Source: Burkholderiales bacterium (GTDB lineage Bacteria > Pseudomonadota > Gammaproteobacteria > Burkholderiales > Burkholderiaceae_C). Taken from it: a DNA stretch of 64,000 nt. The notes below the pieces were generated by a model. The model did not search any database, was not told the origin of the DNA, and saw nothing but the letters and a program-made list of their open reading frames with translations. Each line of letters opens with the position of its first letter. Positions within the stretch are counted from its first letter, which is position 1. Position numbers and translations under genes: made by a program. Below, piece after piece: positions 33,238 to 42,681 of this stretch. The stretch is taken from contig JADJCH010000011.1 in assembly GCA_016703325.1 (NCBI GenBank), positions 1 to 64,000 on the forward strand. The letters are read 5' to 3'.

Positions 33238-34932
33238 ATGAAAAGAGCGGAGGACAAGTTGAGCGTGGCCCGCCCGTTGTTGACACCCCATCAGCGCCAG
33301 TACGTTGCCTGGCTGCTCACCCGGCGCGCCGGGGGCGACAGCGTGGAGTCGCTGGCCTCCACCCTGGTGGACTCGCAGGTGGACCTCAACCCGCATCAGG
33401 TGGAGGCCGCCCTCTTTGCCTGCAGCAACCTGAAGGCCCTGCCGGACGGGCAGCGCCAGCTGATTTCCCTCGTGCTCTGGAAGCTGCTGGCCTCGTCCAC
33501 ACACGCCATCGCCGGCGCCCTGGAGACCATGGCCAACCGGCTGGAGGGGGAGCTCGCGGCAGCGCCCGACCTGCCGGATCTGGCGCAGGTTCTGGACGAC
33601 GACTACGAGGAGCTCGACGAGACGGAGGAAGAGCGCGCAGAAGAAGGGGACCAGGGCGACAAGCGCGGATCGACGACGCCAACTTCCACGGCCAGCCAGC
33701 GCGATGCCGTGGCGCAGGAGATCGCCGAGCTGCGCCACTTCAAGGCGCTGGCCAGCCGGATCCGCCAAAATGCCAAGGGCAGCGCCCTTCTGACCGCGCT
33801 GGACAGGGCCTTTGCCGAGCTGGCGCGGCTGGGCGCCGCCCGCAAGGCCATCCTCTTCACCGAGTCCAAGCGCACGCAGGCCTACCTGCTGACGCTGCTG
33901 GAGGGCACGGCCTACGGCGACGGCATCGTGCTGTTCAACGGCAGCAACAGCGACGCGCGCGCCCAGGCCGTCTACAAGGACTGGCTGAAGCGCCACGCGG
34001 GCACGGACCGCATCACCGGCTCCAGGACCGCCGACAGCCGCGCCGCCCGCGGCAAGTACGAGCGCCTGCTGATGGACCTGACCGAGGCGGAGCTGGCCGG
34101 CTGCGCCAGCTTCGACGAGCAGGGCTTCGTTCTCCACCGCAGCCCGGAGGCCGCGCCCGATGGGGTCGCGCTGGGCCGCTACGAGCTCCCCCGCCGTTCC
34201 GGCGATTCCCACCTCTACCGGATCGGCCACCCCCTGGCCCGCTGGATCGCCCAACAGGCCCAAGGCCGCATCCTGGGCCCTGCGCGGCTGGTGTTCGACT
34301 ACGACGCCCATGGCACGCAGGTCAGCACGCTCAAGGCCTACCGGGGCCAGACCGGTTGGTTGACCCTGAAACTCGTGTCGGTCGAAGCCCTGGGCGAACA
34401 GGAACAGCACCTGGTTGCCGCCGCCTGCACCTCGGCCGGCCAGGTGTTGGCCGAAGATGACCCGGCCAAACTGCTGCGCCTGCCCGCCCACGAACTCACA
34501 CACACACAGCCGGCCGGCCTCTTCAGCGCGCCCGACGAGGTTCTCAGCGCCGATGTGGATGCCCGCAAACGGGCTCTGCTGCAGGGCATCAACCAGCGCA
34601 ACCTGGGCTACTTCGACCAGGAAGTGCGCAAGCTCGACGCCTGGGCGGATGACCTCAAGCTCGGGCTGGAGCAGGACATCAAGGCCATCGACGCCGAGAT
34701 CAAGGACCTGCGCCGCACAGCGGCCACTGCACCGACACTCGAAGACAAACTGACCCACCAACGCCGCCAGCGCGAACTCGAAGGCCGCCGCAGCAAACTG
34801 CGCCGCGAGCTGTTCGCCCGCCAGGACGAGGTCGAGGCCCAGCGCAACGGCCTGATCGAGCAGCTGGAGGTTCAGCTGCGGCAGCAGGTGCAGGAGCAAA
34901 CGCTGTTCACCATCGAATGGGAGTTGACATGA
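33238..34932 (+). pseudogene. SNF2-family helicase with two in-frame internal deletions
   Basis: An uninterrupted 564-codon frame that reads as three joined pieces of a much larger SNF2/RapA-like helicase. Residues 1-64 match the N-terminus before the ATPase (LTPHQRQYVAWLLTRR, VDLNPHQVEAALFA). The text then jumps to the region after helicase domain 1 (ISLVLWKLLASSTHAIAGAL) and the start of helicase domain 2 (GAARKAILFTESKRTQAYLL; GTDRITGSRTADSRAA). A second jump near residue 270 leads to the C-terminal part (YERLLMDLTEAELAGC onward). Walker A, DEAH and motifs V-VI are missing, so ATPase activity is impossible. The stop overlaps the KilA-N start by 4 bases. A real deletion derivative or an assembly collapse are both possible. 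Confidence 0.75.
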
Positions 34933-35399
34933 GCAACCGCGTCATAGCGAAGGGGATGACCCGCGCGCACCGCAACACGATCGAGTTCCTCGGCGTGTGG
35001 GAGCAGCTCTACAACCCTGACTCCAAACCTCTCGAATTCGAGGGGTTTAAGACCCAAGCGGGGCTCAACAGCTTCTCCCTTTCGCCCAGGAAGTGGATCG
35101 ACGCCACCGGGGCCATCGGGCTGTACGCCAAGGCGGGGCGCGGCGGCGGCACCTACGCCCACAAGGACATCGCCTTCGAGTTCGGCTCCTGGCTCAGCCC
35201 GGAGTTCAAGCTTTACCTCATCAAGGAGTTCCAGCGCCTCAAAGACGAAGAGTCCCGCGCCACGGCCCTGGAGTGGAGCTTTCAACGCACGCTGGCCAAG
35301 GTCAACTACAGGATCCACACCGACGCCATCAAGGCGCACCTGATCCCGCCGCTGCTGACAAGGGCGCAGACCAGCACCGTCTACGCCCAAACACACTGA
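34929..35399 (+). CDS. KilA-N domain protein, apparently C-terminally truncated
   Basis: A 156-residue protein. LSPRKWIDATGAIGLYAKAG, GGTYAHKDIAFEFGSWLSPE and FKLYLIKEFQRLKDEE form a clear KilA-N DNA-binding domain. WSFQRTLAKVNYRIHTDAIK, then AHLIPPLLT follow; relatives usually continue about 100 residues beyond this point, so the end at TSTVYAQTH looks truncated. KilA-N proteins of this type are often found within type III and type I restriction loci. The ATG at 34929 overlaps the helicase stop (ATGA). Confidence 0.85.
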   Translation: MSNRVIAKGMTRAHRNTIEFLGVWEQLYNPDSKPLEFEGFKTQAGLNSFSLSPRKWIDATGAIGLYAKAGRGGGTYAHKDIAFEFGSWLSPEFKLYLIKEFQRLKDEESRATALEWSFQRTLAKVNYRIHTDAIKAHLIPPLLTRAQTSTVYAQTH

Positions 35400-35442
35400 A
35401 TGCGTTGCCCGGCGCATGCTGCGCGAATCGCAAGGAATTGGA

Positions 35443-37170
35443 ATGACCCACAAACAAAAACTAGAACTCACCTGGATCGGCAAGGAAAAGCGCCCCAAGC
35501 TGGAGCCGCGCATTCTGCTGGAAGACCCGGCGAAGTCCTATCACGCCAGGCATCGGGTTTCCGACAGCGACCTCTTCGACAACCGCCTGATCTTTGGCGA
35601 CAACCTGCTGGCGCTCAAGGCGTTGGAGCAGGAGTTTTCAGGCAAGGTGAAGTGCGTCTTCATTGATCCGCCGTACAACACCGGCAGTGCTTTCACGCAT
35701 TACGACGACGGGCTGGAGCACTCGATTTGGCTCGGGCTGATGCGCGATCGCCTCGAAATCATCCGGAACCTGCTGTCGGACGATGGTTCGCTGTGGATCA
35801 CGATTGACGATAACGAGGCACACTATCTGAAGGTAGTGTGTGATGAAGTATTTGGACGGGCCAATTTTGTGGCGACAGTTATTTGGCAGAAACTACACGC
35901 CCGCAACAATTCGGCTCAGCATTTTTCATCAGACCATGACTTCGTTTTGGTCTATGCCAAGGATCTCTCCAAATGGCGACGCAACAAGGTTGATCGCACT
36001 GAAGCCAGCGACGCCGATTTCTGGAATCCGGACGATGATCCGCGCGGAGATTGGCGTCGATCCGACCTGACTGCTGCAAAGCCTTATGCAGACGGGAAGT
36101 ATCAAGTGATTGGCCCCCATGGCGATCAATTTGAGCCACGAAATAATAGATGGTGGAGCCTCTCAAAGGCATCTTTTGAGGAGTTGGTTTCTGATAATCG
36201 AATTTGGTGGGGAAAGACAGGCAGGACGTTCCCGTTTCGAAAGAGATTCAAGTCTGAACTAGGCGAACTGGTACCGACAACAGTCTGGGCACATGAAGAG
36301 GTTGGCAACAATCGCGAGGCGAAGCAGGAGGTGACCAGAATCTTTGGCAGAGATGACATCTTCTCGACCCCAAAGCCCGAGCGTTTGCTTGAACGGATAC
36401 TGCGAATTGCAAGCAATCGCGGCGACCTTGTTTTGGATTCCTTCGCCGGCTCCGGCACCACCGGCGCCGTGGCCCACAAAATGGGCCGGCGTTGGATCAT
36501 GGTGGAGTTGGGTGAGCATTGCCATACGCATGTGATTCCTCGGCTGAAGAAGGTCATCGACGGCGAAGACAAGGGCGGCATCACCGACAGCGTGAACTGG
36601 CAAGGCGGCGGGGGGTTTCGGTATTGCAGGCTCGCGCCCAGCCTGATCGTCAACGACCGCTGGGGCAACCCGGTCATCAACCCGGAGTACAACGCCGCGC
36701 AACTGGCCGAGGCGCTGGCCAAGCTGGAGGGGTTCAGCTATGCGCCGTCCGAGGTGCAGTGGTGGCAGCACGGTCATTCGAGCGAGCGGGACTTCATTTA
36801 CGTCACCACGCAGAACCTGTCGGCTGAACAACTGCAGGCGCTGTCGGATGAAGTCGGCAGCGACCAGAGCCTGCTGGTGTGCTGCGCAGCCTTCCACGGC
36901 ATCACGGCCGCGCAGGCCGCCGCACGCTGGCCGAACCTGACGCTGAAGAAGATTCCGAAGATGGTGCTGGCCCGCTGCGAGTGGGGCCATGACGACTACA
37001 GCCTGAATGTGGCCAACCTGCCCCTGGCTGCGCCTTCGGCGTCATCGGCATCGTCTGGATCGTCTGCGCCGGTGGCCGATGCCGGCCCGGCCGCGGGGAA
37101 GAAGGGCGCCCGGCGCGACAAACTCACCGTGGATCTGTTTGGTGATTCGACCGGGGAGGACAGGCCATGA
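35443..37170 (+). CDS. Type III restriction-modification methyltransferase (Mod)
   Basis: A 575-residue adenine N6-methyltransferase of the beta class: motif IV DPPYNTG (from residue 75) precedes motif I FAGSGTT (from residue 334). The specificity region between them (about 35850-36420) is visibly poorer in GC than the rest. MTHKQKLELTWIGKEKRPKL is the usual start; a GGAA stretch lies just upstream. Mod recognises the site for the Res subunit encoded at 39322. Its stop overlaps the DUF1016 start (ATGA). Confidence 0.93.
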   Translation: MTHKQKLELTWIGKEKRPKLEPRILLEDPAKSYHARHRVSDSDLFDNRLIFGDNLLALKALEQEFSGKVKCVFIDPPYNTGSAFTHYDDGLEHSIWLGLMRDRLEIIRNLLSDDGSLWITIDDNEAHYLKVVCDEVFGRANFVATVIWQKLHARNNSAQHFSSDHDFVLVYAKDLSKWRRNKVDRTEASDADFWNPDDDPRGDWRRSDLTAAKPYADGKYQVIGPHGDQFEPRNNRWWSLSKASFEELVSDNRIWWGKTGRTFPFRKRFKSELGELVPTTVWAHEEVGNNREAKQEVTRIFGRDDIFSTPKPERLLERILRIASNRGDLVLDSFAGSGTTGAVAHKMGRRWIMVELGEHCHTHVIPRLKKVIDGEDKGGITDSVNWQGGGGFRYCRLAPSLIVNDRWGNPVINPEYNAAQLAEALAKLEGFSYAPSEVQWWQHGHSSERDFIYVTTQNLSAEQLQALSDEVGSDQSLLVCCAAFHGITAAQAAARWPNLTLKKIPKMVLARCEWGHDDYSLNVANLPLAAPSASSASSGSSAPVADAGPAAGKKGARRDKLTVDLFGDSTGEDRP

Positions 37171-38288
37171 GCGAAAAGATCACCCCCCTTCCGATCGACT
37201 ACGCCGACTGGTTGGCCGACATCAAGGCGCGCGTGGCGACGGCCCGCCAGCGCGCCGCGCTGGCCGCCAATGCAGAGCTGATCCAGCTTTATTGGCAGAT
37301 CGGCCGCGACATTCTGCAGCGCCAGTCCGCCCAAGGCTGGGGCAGCAAGGTCATCGAGCGGCTGGCCCGTGACCTGCGCGAAGCCTTTCCGGAAATGAAG
37401 GGCTTCTCCCTGCGCAATCTCATGTACATGCGGGACTTCGCTGAAGCCTGGCCGGGTGGCGAAATTGTGCAGCAGGCTGCTGCACAATTGCCCTGGTTCC
37501 ACAACGTGGTCCTGATGACGCGCCTGAAGGACGCTTCTTTGCGCCTGTGGTATGCCGAACGAGCCATCACGGAAGGCTGGTCGCGCGCCACGCTGGAACT
37601 GCAGATCCGCAACCGACTGCATGATCGCCAGGGACGGGCCGTCACCAATTTCGGTGCGCGCCTGCCGGTGCCGCATTCTGAATTGGCGCATGAAACCCTG
37701 AAGGATCCGTATCTGTTCGACTTTCTGGGTTTGGGCGATGAAGCCCATGAGCGTGAGATCGAAAACGCGCTCGTGCGGCACATCACCAAATTCCTGCTGG
37801 AACTGGGCAGCGGCTTCGCCTTTCTGGGCCGGCAGGTGCGGCTGGAGGTCGAAGGCGATGAGTTTTTCGTTGACCTGCTCTTCTATCACACGCGGCTCAA
37901 GTGCCACGTGGTCGTGGAACTGAAGGCCACGGCCTTCAAGCCGGAACATGCCGGCCAGTTGAACTTCTATCTGACCGCTGTGGATCGGCAGATCAAGGCG
38001 CCGGACGACCACCCCACCATCGGCCTGCTGCTGTGCAAGACGCAGAAACGCACCGTGGTGGAGTACGCCCTGTCGGGCATCGACAAGCCCATGGGGGTGG
38101 CCGAGTACCAGCTGGTGCGGGACCTGCCCGAATCGCTGGTGAGCAGCCTGCCGACGGTGGAGGCGCTGGAGAGCGAACTGGCGGCCTTTGCGGACGAGAC
38201 GCCGCAGGGCGACCCGGTCAACCAACAAGACAGAAGAGATGCGCACCCGGCCAGCCTGCCTGGCGATGACGAAGGAACTGCGCCATGA
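37167..38288 (+). CDS. DUF1016 family PD-(D/E)XK nuclease (YhcG-like)
   Basis: A 373-residue protein. The N-terminal domain (IQLYWQIGRDILQRQSAQGW, EMKGFSLRNLMYMRDFAEAW) and C-terminal nuclease-like domain (FLGRQVRLEVEGDEFFVDLL, CHVVVELKATAFKPEHAGQL with the ELK of PD-(D/E)XK) fit DUF1016/YhcG. Such proteins are often encoded within restriction loci and are thought to act on nucleic acid. Overlaps both neighbours by 4 bases, so it is co-translated with Mod and RhuM. Confidence 0.9.
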   Translation: MSEKITPLPIDYADWLADIKARVATARQRAALAANAELIQLYWQIGRDILQRQSAQGWGSKVIERLARDLREAFPEMKGFSLRNLMYMRDFAEAWPGGEIVQQAAAQLPWFHNVVLMTRLKDASLRLWYAERAITEGWSRATLELQIRNRLHDRQGRAVTNFGARLPVPHSELAHETLKDPYLFDFLGLGDEAHEREIENALVRHITKFLLELGSGFAFLGRQVRLEVEGDEFFVDLLFYHTRLKCHVVVELKATAFKPEHAGQLNFYLTAVDRQIKAPDDHPTIGLLLCKTQKRTVVEYALSGIDKPMGVAEYQLVRDLPESLVSSLPTVEALESELAAFADETPQGDPVNQQDRRDAHPASLPGDDEGTAP

Positions 38289-39325
38289 AAGACAAGCACC
38301 CAAGTTCCATCGTGCGCTCCTCGGCCGCCGAGTACCTGACCTTTGTTGCGGCGAGCGGCCAGGGCGGTGTTGAAGCGGTCTATGCCGACGAAAATGTCTG
38401 GCTGACCCAGAAGATGATGGCTGCGCTCTACGATGTGGATGTGCGTACGGTCAACTATCACCTCAAGAAGATCTTCTCGGACAGTGAATTGCAGGCAGAA
38501 GCAGTTATCCGAAATTTTCGGATAACTGCCTCGGATGGCAAGGGGTACAACACCCAGCACTACAACCTGGCGGCCATCATTGCCGTGGGATACAAGGTCA
38601 ATTCAGAGCGGGCCGTTCAGTTCCGGAAATGGGCCACGACCATCGTCGAGGAGTTTTCCATCAAGGGCTTTGCGATGGACGACGAGCGCCTGAAGAGTGG
38701 CGGCTCCATACTGTCGGACAAATACTTTGAGGAACAGCTGCAGCGCATCCGGGAGATTCGTCTTTCGGAGCGAAAGTTCTACCAGAAGATCACGGACATC
38801 TACGCGACAGCCATTGACTACGACGTCCAGGCTCAAGCAACGAAACGCTTTTTTGCCACGGTACAGAACAAGTTGCACTGGGCCATTCACGGGCAGACGG
38901 CCGCCGAGGTGATCTACAGGCGTGCCGACGCCGGCAAGGAACACATGGGGCTGACCAGCTGGACGGATGCACCGCTGGGAAAGATCCAGAAGTTCGACGT
39001 GGTGGTGGCCAAGAATTATCTGACTGAAAGCGAACTGGCACAGCTCACCCGGCTGGTGAACGCCTATCTGGAAGTTGCCGAAAGCATGGCACTGCGCAAG
39101 ATTCCCATGACCATGCAGGACTGGGAAACGCGGCTGAACCGCTTCATCGAAGCCACCGACCGCGAGATCCTGCGGGACGCTGGAAAAGTGACGGCAGAAA
39201 TCGCCAAGGCCCATGCGGAAAGTGAGTTCGAGAAATACCGCATCGTGCAGGACCGCTTGTTCGAAAGCGATTTTGATCGCCTGCTCAAGCGGCTTGGGAA
39301 TGACCATCAAGGGGAGGATGAATGA
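38285..39325 (+). CDS. RhuM family protein
   Basis: A 346-residue RhuM-type protein: EAVYADENVWLTQKMMAALY, VRTVNYHLKKIFSDSEL, YNLAAIIAVGYKVNSERAVQ and FRKWATTIVEEFSIKGFAMD are the family core. RhuM was named in Salmonella pathogenicity island 3, but homologues are widespread in defence and mobile regions and have no proven activity. The gene overlaps DUF1016 upstream and Res downstream by 4 bases each. Confidence 0.9.
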   Translation: MKDKHPSSIVRSSAAEYLTFVAASGQGGVEAVYADENVWLTQKMMAALYDVDVRTVNYHLKKIFSDSELQAEAVIRNFRITASDGKGYNTQHYNLAAIIAVGYKVNSERAVQFRKWATTIVEEFSIKGFAMDDERLKSGGSILSDKYFEEQLQRIREIRLSERKFYQKITDIYATAIDYDVQAQATKRFFATVQNKLHWAIHGQTAAEVIYRRADAGKEHMGLTSWTDAPLGKIQKFDVVVAKNYLTESELAQLTRLVNAYLEVAESMALRKIPMTMQDWETRLNRFIEATDREILRDAGKVTAEIAKAHAESEFEKYRIVQDRLFESDFDRLLKRLGNDHQGEDE

Positions 39326-42145
39326 GTGCCCGCGTTCAAAACCACATCAATGGGCGCCTGTCGCTGCGCCCACCGCAGGCGGAGTCACTGACCAAGCTGG
39401 TGCGCGCACTGGCCGAAGCGCCGGAGCTGCTCGGCCATGAGCAGGACGTGCCGGCCCTGCTCGCCACGCTGAAGGCCGAGTTCCCGACACTGCAGGACTT
39501 CGAGCGGGAGTTCCCGTCGCTGTGCTTCGCGCTGGCCACCGGCGTGGGCAAGACGCGGCTGATGGGCGCGTTCATCGCCTACCTGCACCTGGCGCACGGC
39601 ATCAATAACTTCTTCGTGCTGGCGCCCAACCTGACGATCTACAACAAGCTGATCACCGACTTCACCCGCAACACGCCGAAGTACGTCTTCAAGGGCATCG
39701 CCGAGTTTGCACAACAGCCGCCGCTGATCATCACCGGCGACAACTACGACCAGACCGGCGCCGTGGTGCAGGACCAGACGGCTGGCTTTGCTCACGACGT
39801 GCGCATCAACATCTTCAACATCTCCAAGATCAACTCCGAGGTGCGCGGCGGCAAGGAGCCGCGCATCAAGCGGATGCGGGAGGTGCTGGGCGACAGCTAC
39901 TTCAACCACCTGGCCAACCTGCCGGACCTGGTGCTGCTGATGGACGAGTCGCACCGCTACCGCGCGCTGGCGGGCATGCGGGCGATCAACGAGCTGAAGC
40001 CCCTGTTCGGCCTGGAAGTCACTGCCACGCCCTTCGTGGAATCCACGCGCGGCCCGGTGCCGTTCAAGAACGTGGTGATGGACTACCCGCTGGCCAAAGC
40101 CATGGCAGACGGCTTCGTCAAGGAGCCCGCCGCCGTGACCCAGCGCAACTTCTCCGCTGCGGCGCACTCGCCCGAGGAAGTCGAGAAGATCAAGCTGGAA
40201 GACGGTGTTCGCCTGCACGAGAGCACCAAGGTCGAGCTGCTGACCTACGCCCGCGAGAACGGAGTCAAGGTGGTGAAGCCCTTCATGCTGGTGATCGCGC
40301 GGGACACCAGCCACGCCTCGGACCTGAAGAAGCTGATCGAATCGACGGCCTTCTACGAGGGGCGCTACGCGAACAAGGTGATTCAGGTGGACTCCAGCCG
40401 CAGCGGGGCGGAGGAAGAAGAGATGATCACCCGGCTCCTGGCCGTGGAGAGTGTGGACGAACCCACCGAGATCGTCATCCACGTCAACATGCTCAAGGAA
40501 GGCTGGGACGTCACCAACCTCTACACCATCGTGCCGCTGCGGGCGGCCAACGCACGCACGCTGATCGAGCAGTCGATCGGCCGGGGCCTGCGGCTGCCCT
40601 ACGGCAAGCGCACGGGGGTGGCGGCGGTGGACCGCCTGAACATCGTGGCGCACGACCGGTTCCAGGACATCGTCGACGAGGCCAACCGGGGCGATTCGCC
40701 CATCCGCCTGCAGCAGGTGATCCTGGAAGCCCCGAGTGCCGACGACAGGAAGGTCAGCGTCCAGGTCGGCTCCGGGGCGATGACGCGCCTGGGCCTCACT
40801 GCCGTGCCGACCCTTGCGCCGGCGTCGACGCAGGCCATTGCGCCAACCCCCACCGACCCCGGTGCAGCAGCAGCACCACAGGCGCCCCAACCGGCGCCCC
40901 AGACGGCGCCCGCCGTCTTCACCACTGCAGGCGAACGACAAGCGGCGCTGGTGGTGATGGAGGTGATCGGCCAGTACGAAGTCAAGCGTGACCTCGTGCC
41001 CACCAGCCGGGCGCTGCTCACACCTGCGGTGCAATCGGCCATCCTGGCGGAAGTGAGCGAACGCCTGAAGCCTGCCCAGGGCGACCTGCTGGCGGGCGCA
41101 GACGGGGCCGCCCCCGCGCTGGACCTGGCCACGGTGGTGAGCAAGACCACGGCAATGCTGGCTCAGCAGACCATCGACATTCCGCGGATCTCCGTCGTCC
41201 CCACCGGCGAGGTCACGACCGGCTGCCACCCGTTCAAGCTCGGCATGCTGCCCAACTTCCAGCCGGGCCAGCGTGAAATCCTCGGTCAGGTGCTGCGCAC
41301 GAACCAGCAGTTCACGATGAGCCGGGAGTCCGGCATCCGGGAAAAGCGCTTCGAGGACTACCTCGTCAATAAGCTGATCGACTTCGACGACATCGATTAC
41401 TTCACGCAGGCTGATCTGCTGTACGACCTGGCCGGGCAGGCGGTGGCGCACTACCAGGCGCAGAACTATGCCGAGGCCGAGCTGCACGAGATCTTCGACA
41501 CCTACGGCGCCGAGCTGGCCCGGCTCATTCGGGCCGAAATGTTGGCCCACTTCTGGGAAGAAGCCAGTGGCTACGAGGTGCAGGTCAGTCGGGGTTTCAC
41601 GGCACTGAAGACCTGCAACTTCACCGTGGCGGCGGGGCAGCCGGCCCAGCACCACCGCGCCACCGTCACCGAGCCGGGCAGGATCAAGCAGATGCTGTTC
41701 GGTGCCTTCGAGCGCTGCCTCTACCCGCTGCAGAAGTTCGACTCGGACACCGAGCGGCGCTTTGCGGTCCTCCTTGAACGCGACGCGCTGAAGTGGCTCA
41801 AGCCGGCCAAGGGGCAGTTCCAGATCTACTACAAGCTGGGCAGCGAGCAGCCGGAGTACATCCCCGACTTCGTCGCGGAAACAGATGCCTGGATCCTGAT
41901 GGTCGAGACCAAGGCCCGGGCCGACCTCGACACCCAGGAAGTGCAGGCCAAGGCCGCTGCAGCGGCACGCTGCAGCGGCACGCTGGTGCCGGCATGCCTC
42001 GGACCACGCCGCATCGGTCGGCAGCAAACCCTGGCGCTACCTGCTGACGCCGCACGATGAAGTGGTGGAGTCGAAGCGACTGGTCGACTTCCTGCGGTTC
42101 GAGGTGAAGGACCTGCCGCAGGCCTCTTCACCCACGAGCAACTGA
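39322..42145 (+). CDS. Type III restriction endonuclease subunit Res, 3' end frameshifted by a 13-bp duplication
   Basis: The Res motor-nuclease of the type III system. Walker A ATGVGKTR (residues 72-79), LLMDESHRYRA with DESH (208-211), motif VI QSIGRGLRLPYG, and the nuclease PDF...ETKA (D849, E862, K864) are present. A perfect 13-base tandem duplication (41959-41971, 41972-41984) shifts the frame shortly after the nuclease motif, giving a stop at 42060. Without the extra copy the frame continues (WCRHASDHAASVGSKPWRYL and on) to a stop at 42145. The annotated span is the undisrupted gene. Confidence 0.92.
41959..41984 (+). repeat. 13-bp tandem duplication within the Res gene
   Basis: GCAGCGGCACGCT is present twice in direct succession. 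Removing one copy restores the expected C-terminus. This could be a slipped-strand mutation, reversible in principle, or an assembly error. Confidence 0.92.
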
Positions 42146-42164
42146 CCGCCGACTGGGGTTCAGT

Positions 42165-42668
42165 TCAATCGAATGAAGCATCAAGATCCTTCTCGATCAA
42201 CGCAAACAATTCCGCCCGGGACTTCATTTCGTCCATCAATGTTTTCTTGCGCTTCTTGAGCAAGGTGCTCAGCTGTTTGGCCAAATCTGGCGCTTCCTTG
42301 GACGATTTGATCGCGCTGGCAATGTCCTTCTCATTGAGCAGATCTTCCTGGCGGGCGGCTTCGGCAATTCCCTGTTCGATTCGTTGAGCGAGCAATTCCT
42401 GATAGCCGGACAAGGCTCCCTTCAGGCTGGCGCGCAGGTCTTCAACCGGATCGTTGGTGAGACCGGCGACTTTGGGCTGGGGAACCGCTCGGGTGGGAAC
42501 CTTGATCACCCCCCCCGGTCGCAGCGGCTGCGCTGCCGACAGTTGGGGATTCTCCTTGAGCAAGGCACTTGTCACCTGCTTGCGCTTCTGGCCGGACAGA
42601 TTCGGATAGAGGCGGTCTACCAAGTCGTCCAGCGATTTCTCAGTGCTGCTGAGTGTCGTCAATCGCAT
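42165..42668 (-). CDS. LysM-like eCIS-associated protein
   Basis: A ~167-residue protein, last gene of the eCIS operon. The N-terminal 60 residues look like a LysM or gpX-type motif (LDDLVDRLYPNLSGQKRKQV, NPQLSAAQPLRPGGVIKVP). The rest is helical and charged (LSTLLKKRKKTLMDEMKSRA). Two ATGs six bases apart are possible; GGAG fits the second (42668). Its role is unknown: a tail-associated or assembly protein is the guess from position. Confidence 0.6.
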   Translation of the reverse strand: MRLTTLSSTEKSLDDLVDRLYPNLSGQKRKQVTSALLKENPQLSAAQPLRPGGVIKVPTRAVPQPKVAGLTNDPVEDLRASLKGALSGYQELLAQRIEQGIAEAARQEDLLNEKDIASAIKSSKEAPDLAKQLSTLLKKRKKTLMDEMKSRAELFALIEKDLDASFD

Positions 42669-42681
42669 GTGCATCTCCGGT

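Noticed and set aside
32383..34899. An 838-codon open frame on the minus strand
   Set aside because: It lies antisense to the helicase remnant, has no family signature and is low-complexity in the manner of high-GC shadow frames.
35400..35442. A separate short gene between KilA-N and Mod
   Set aside because: The 43 bases hold only the Mod leader; an earlier in-frame ATG at 35416 lacks family conservation.
39385..42027. An 880-codon minus-strand frame opposite Res
   Set aside because: Antisense to a clearly recognised restriction subunit; composition is His/Arg/Val-rich as expected from a shadow.
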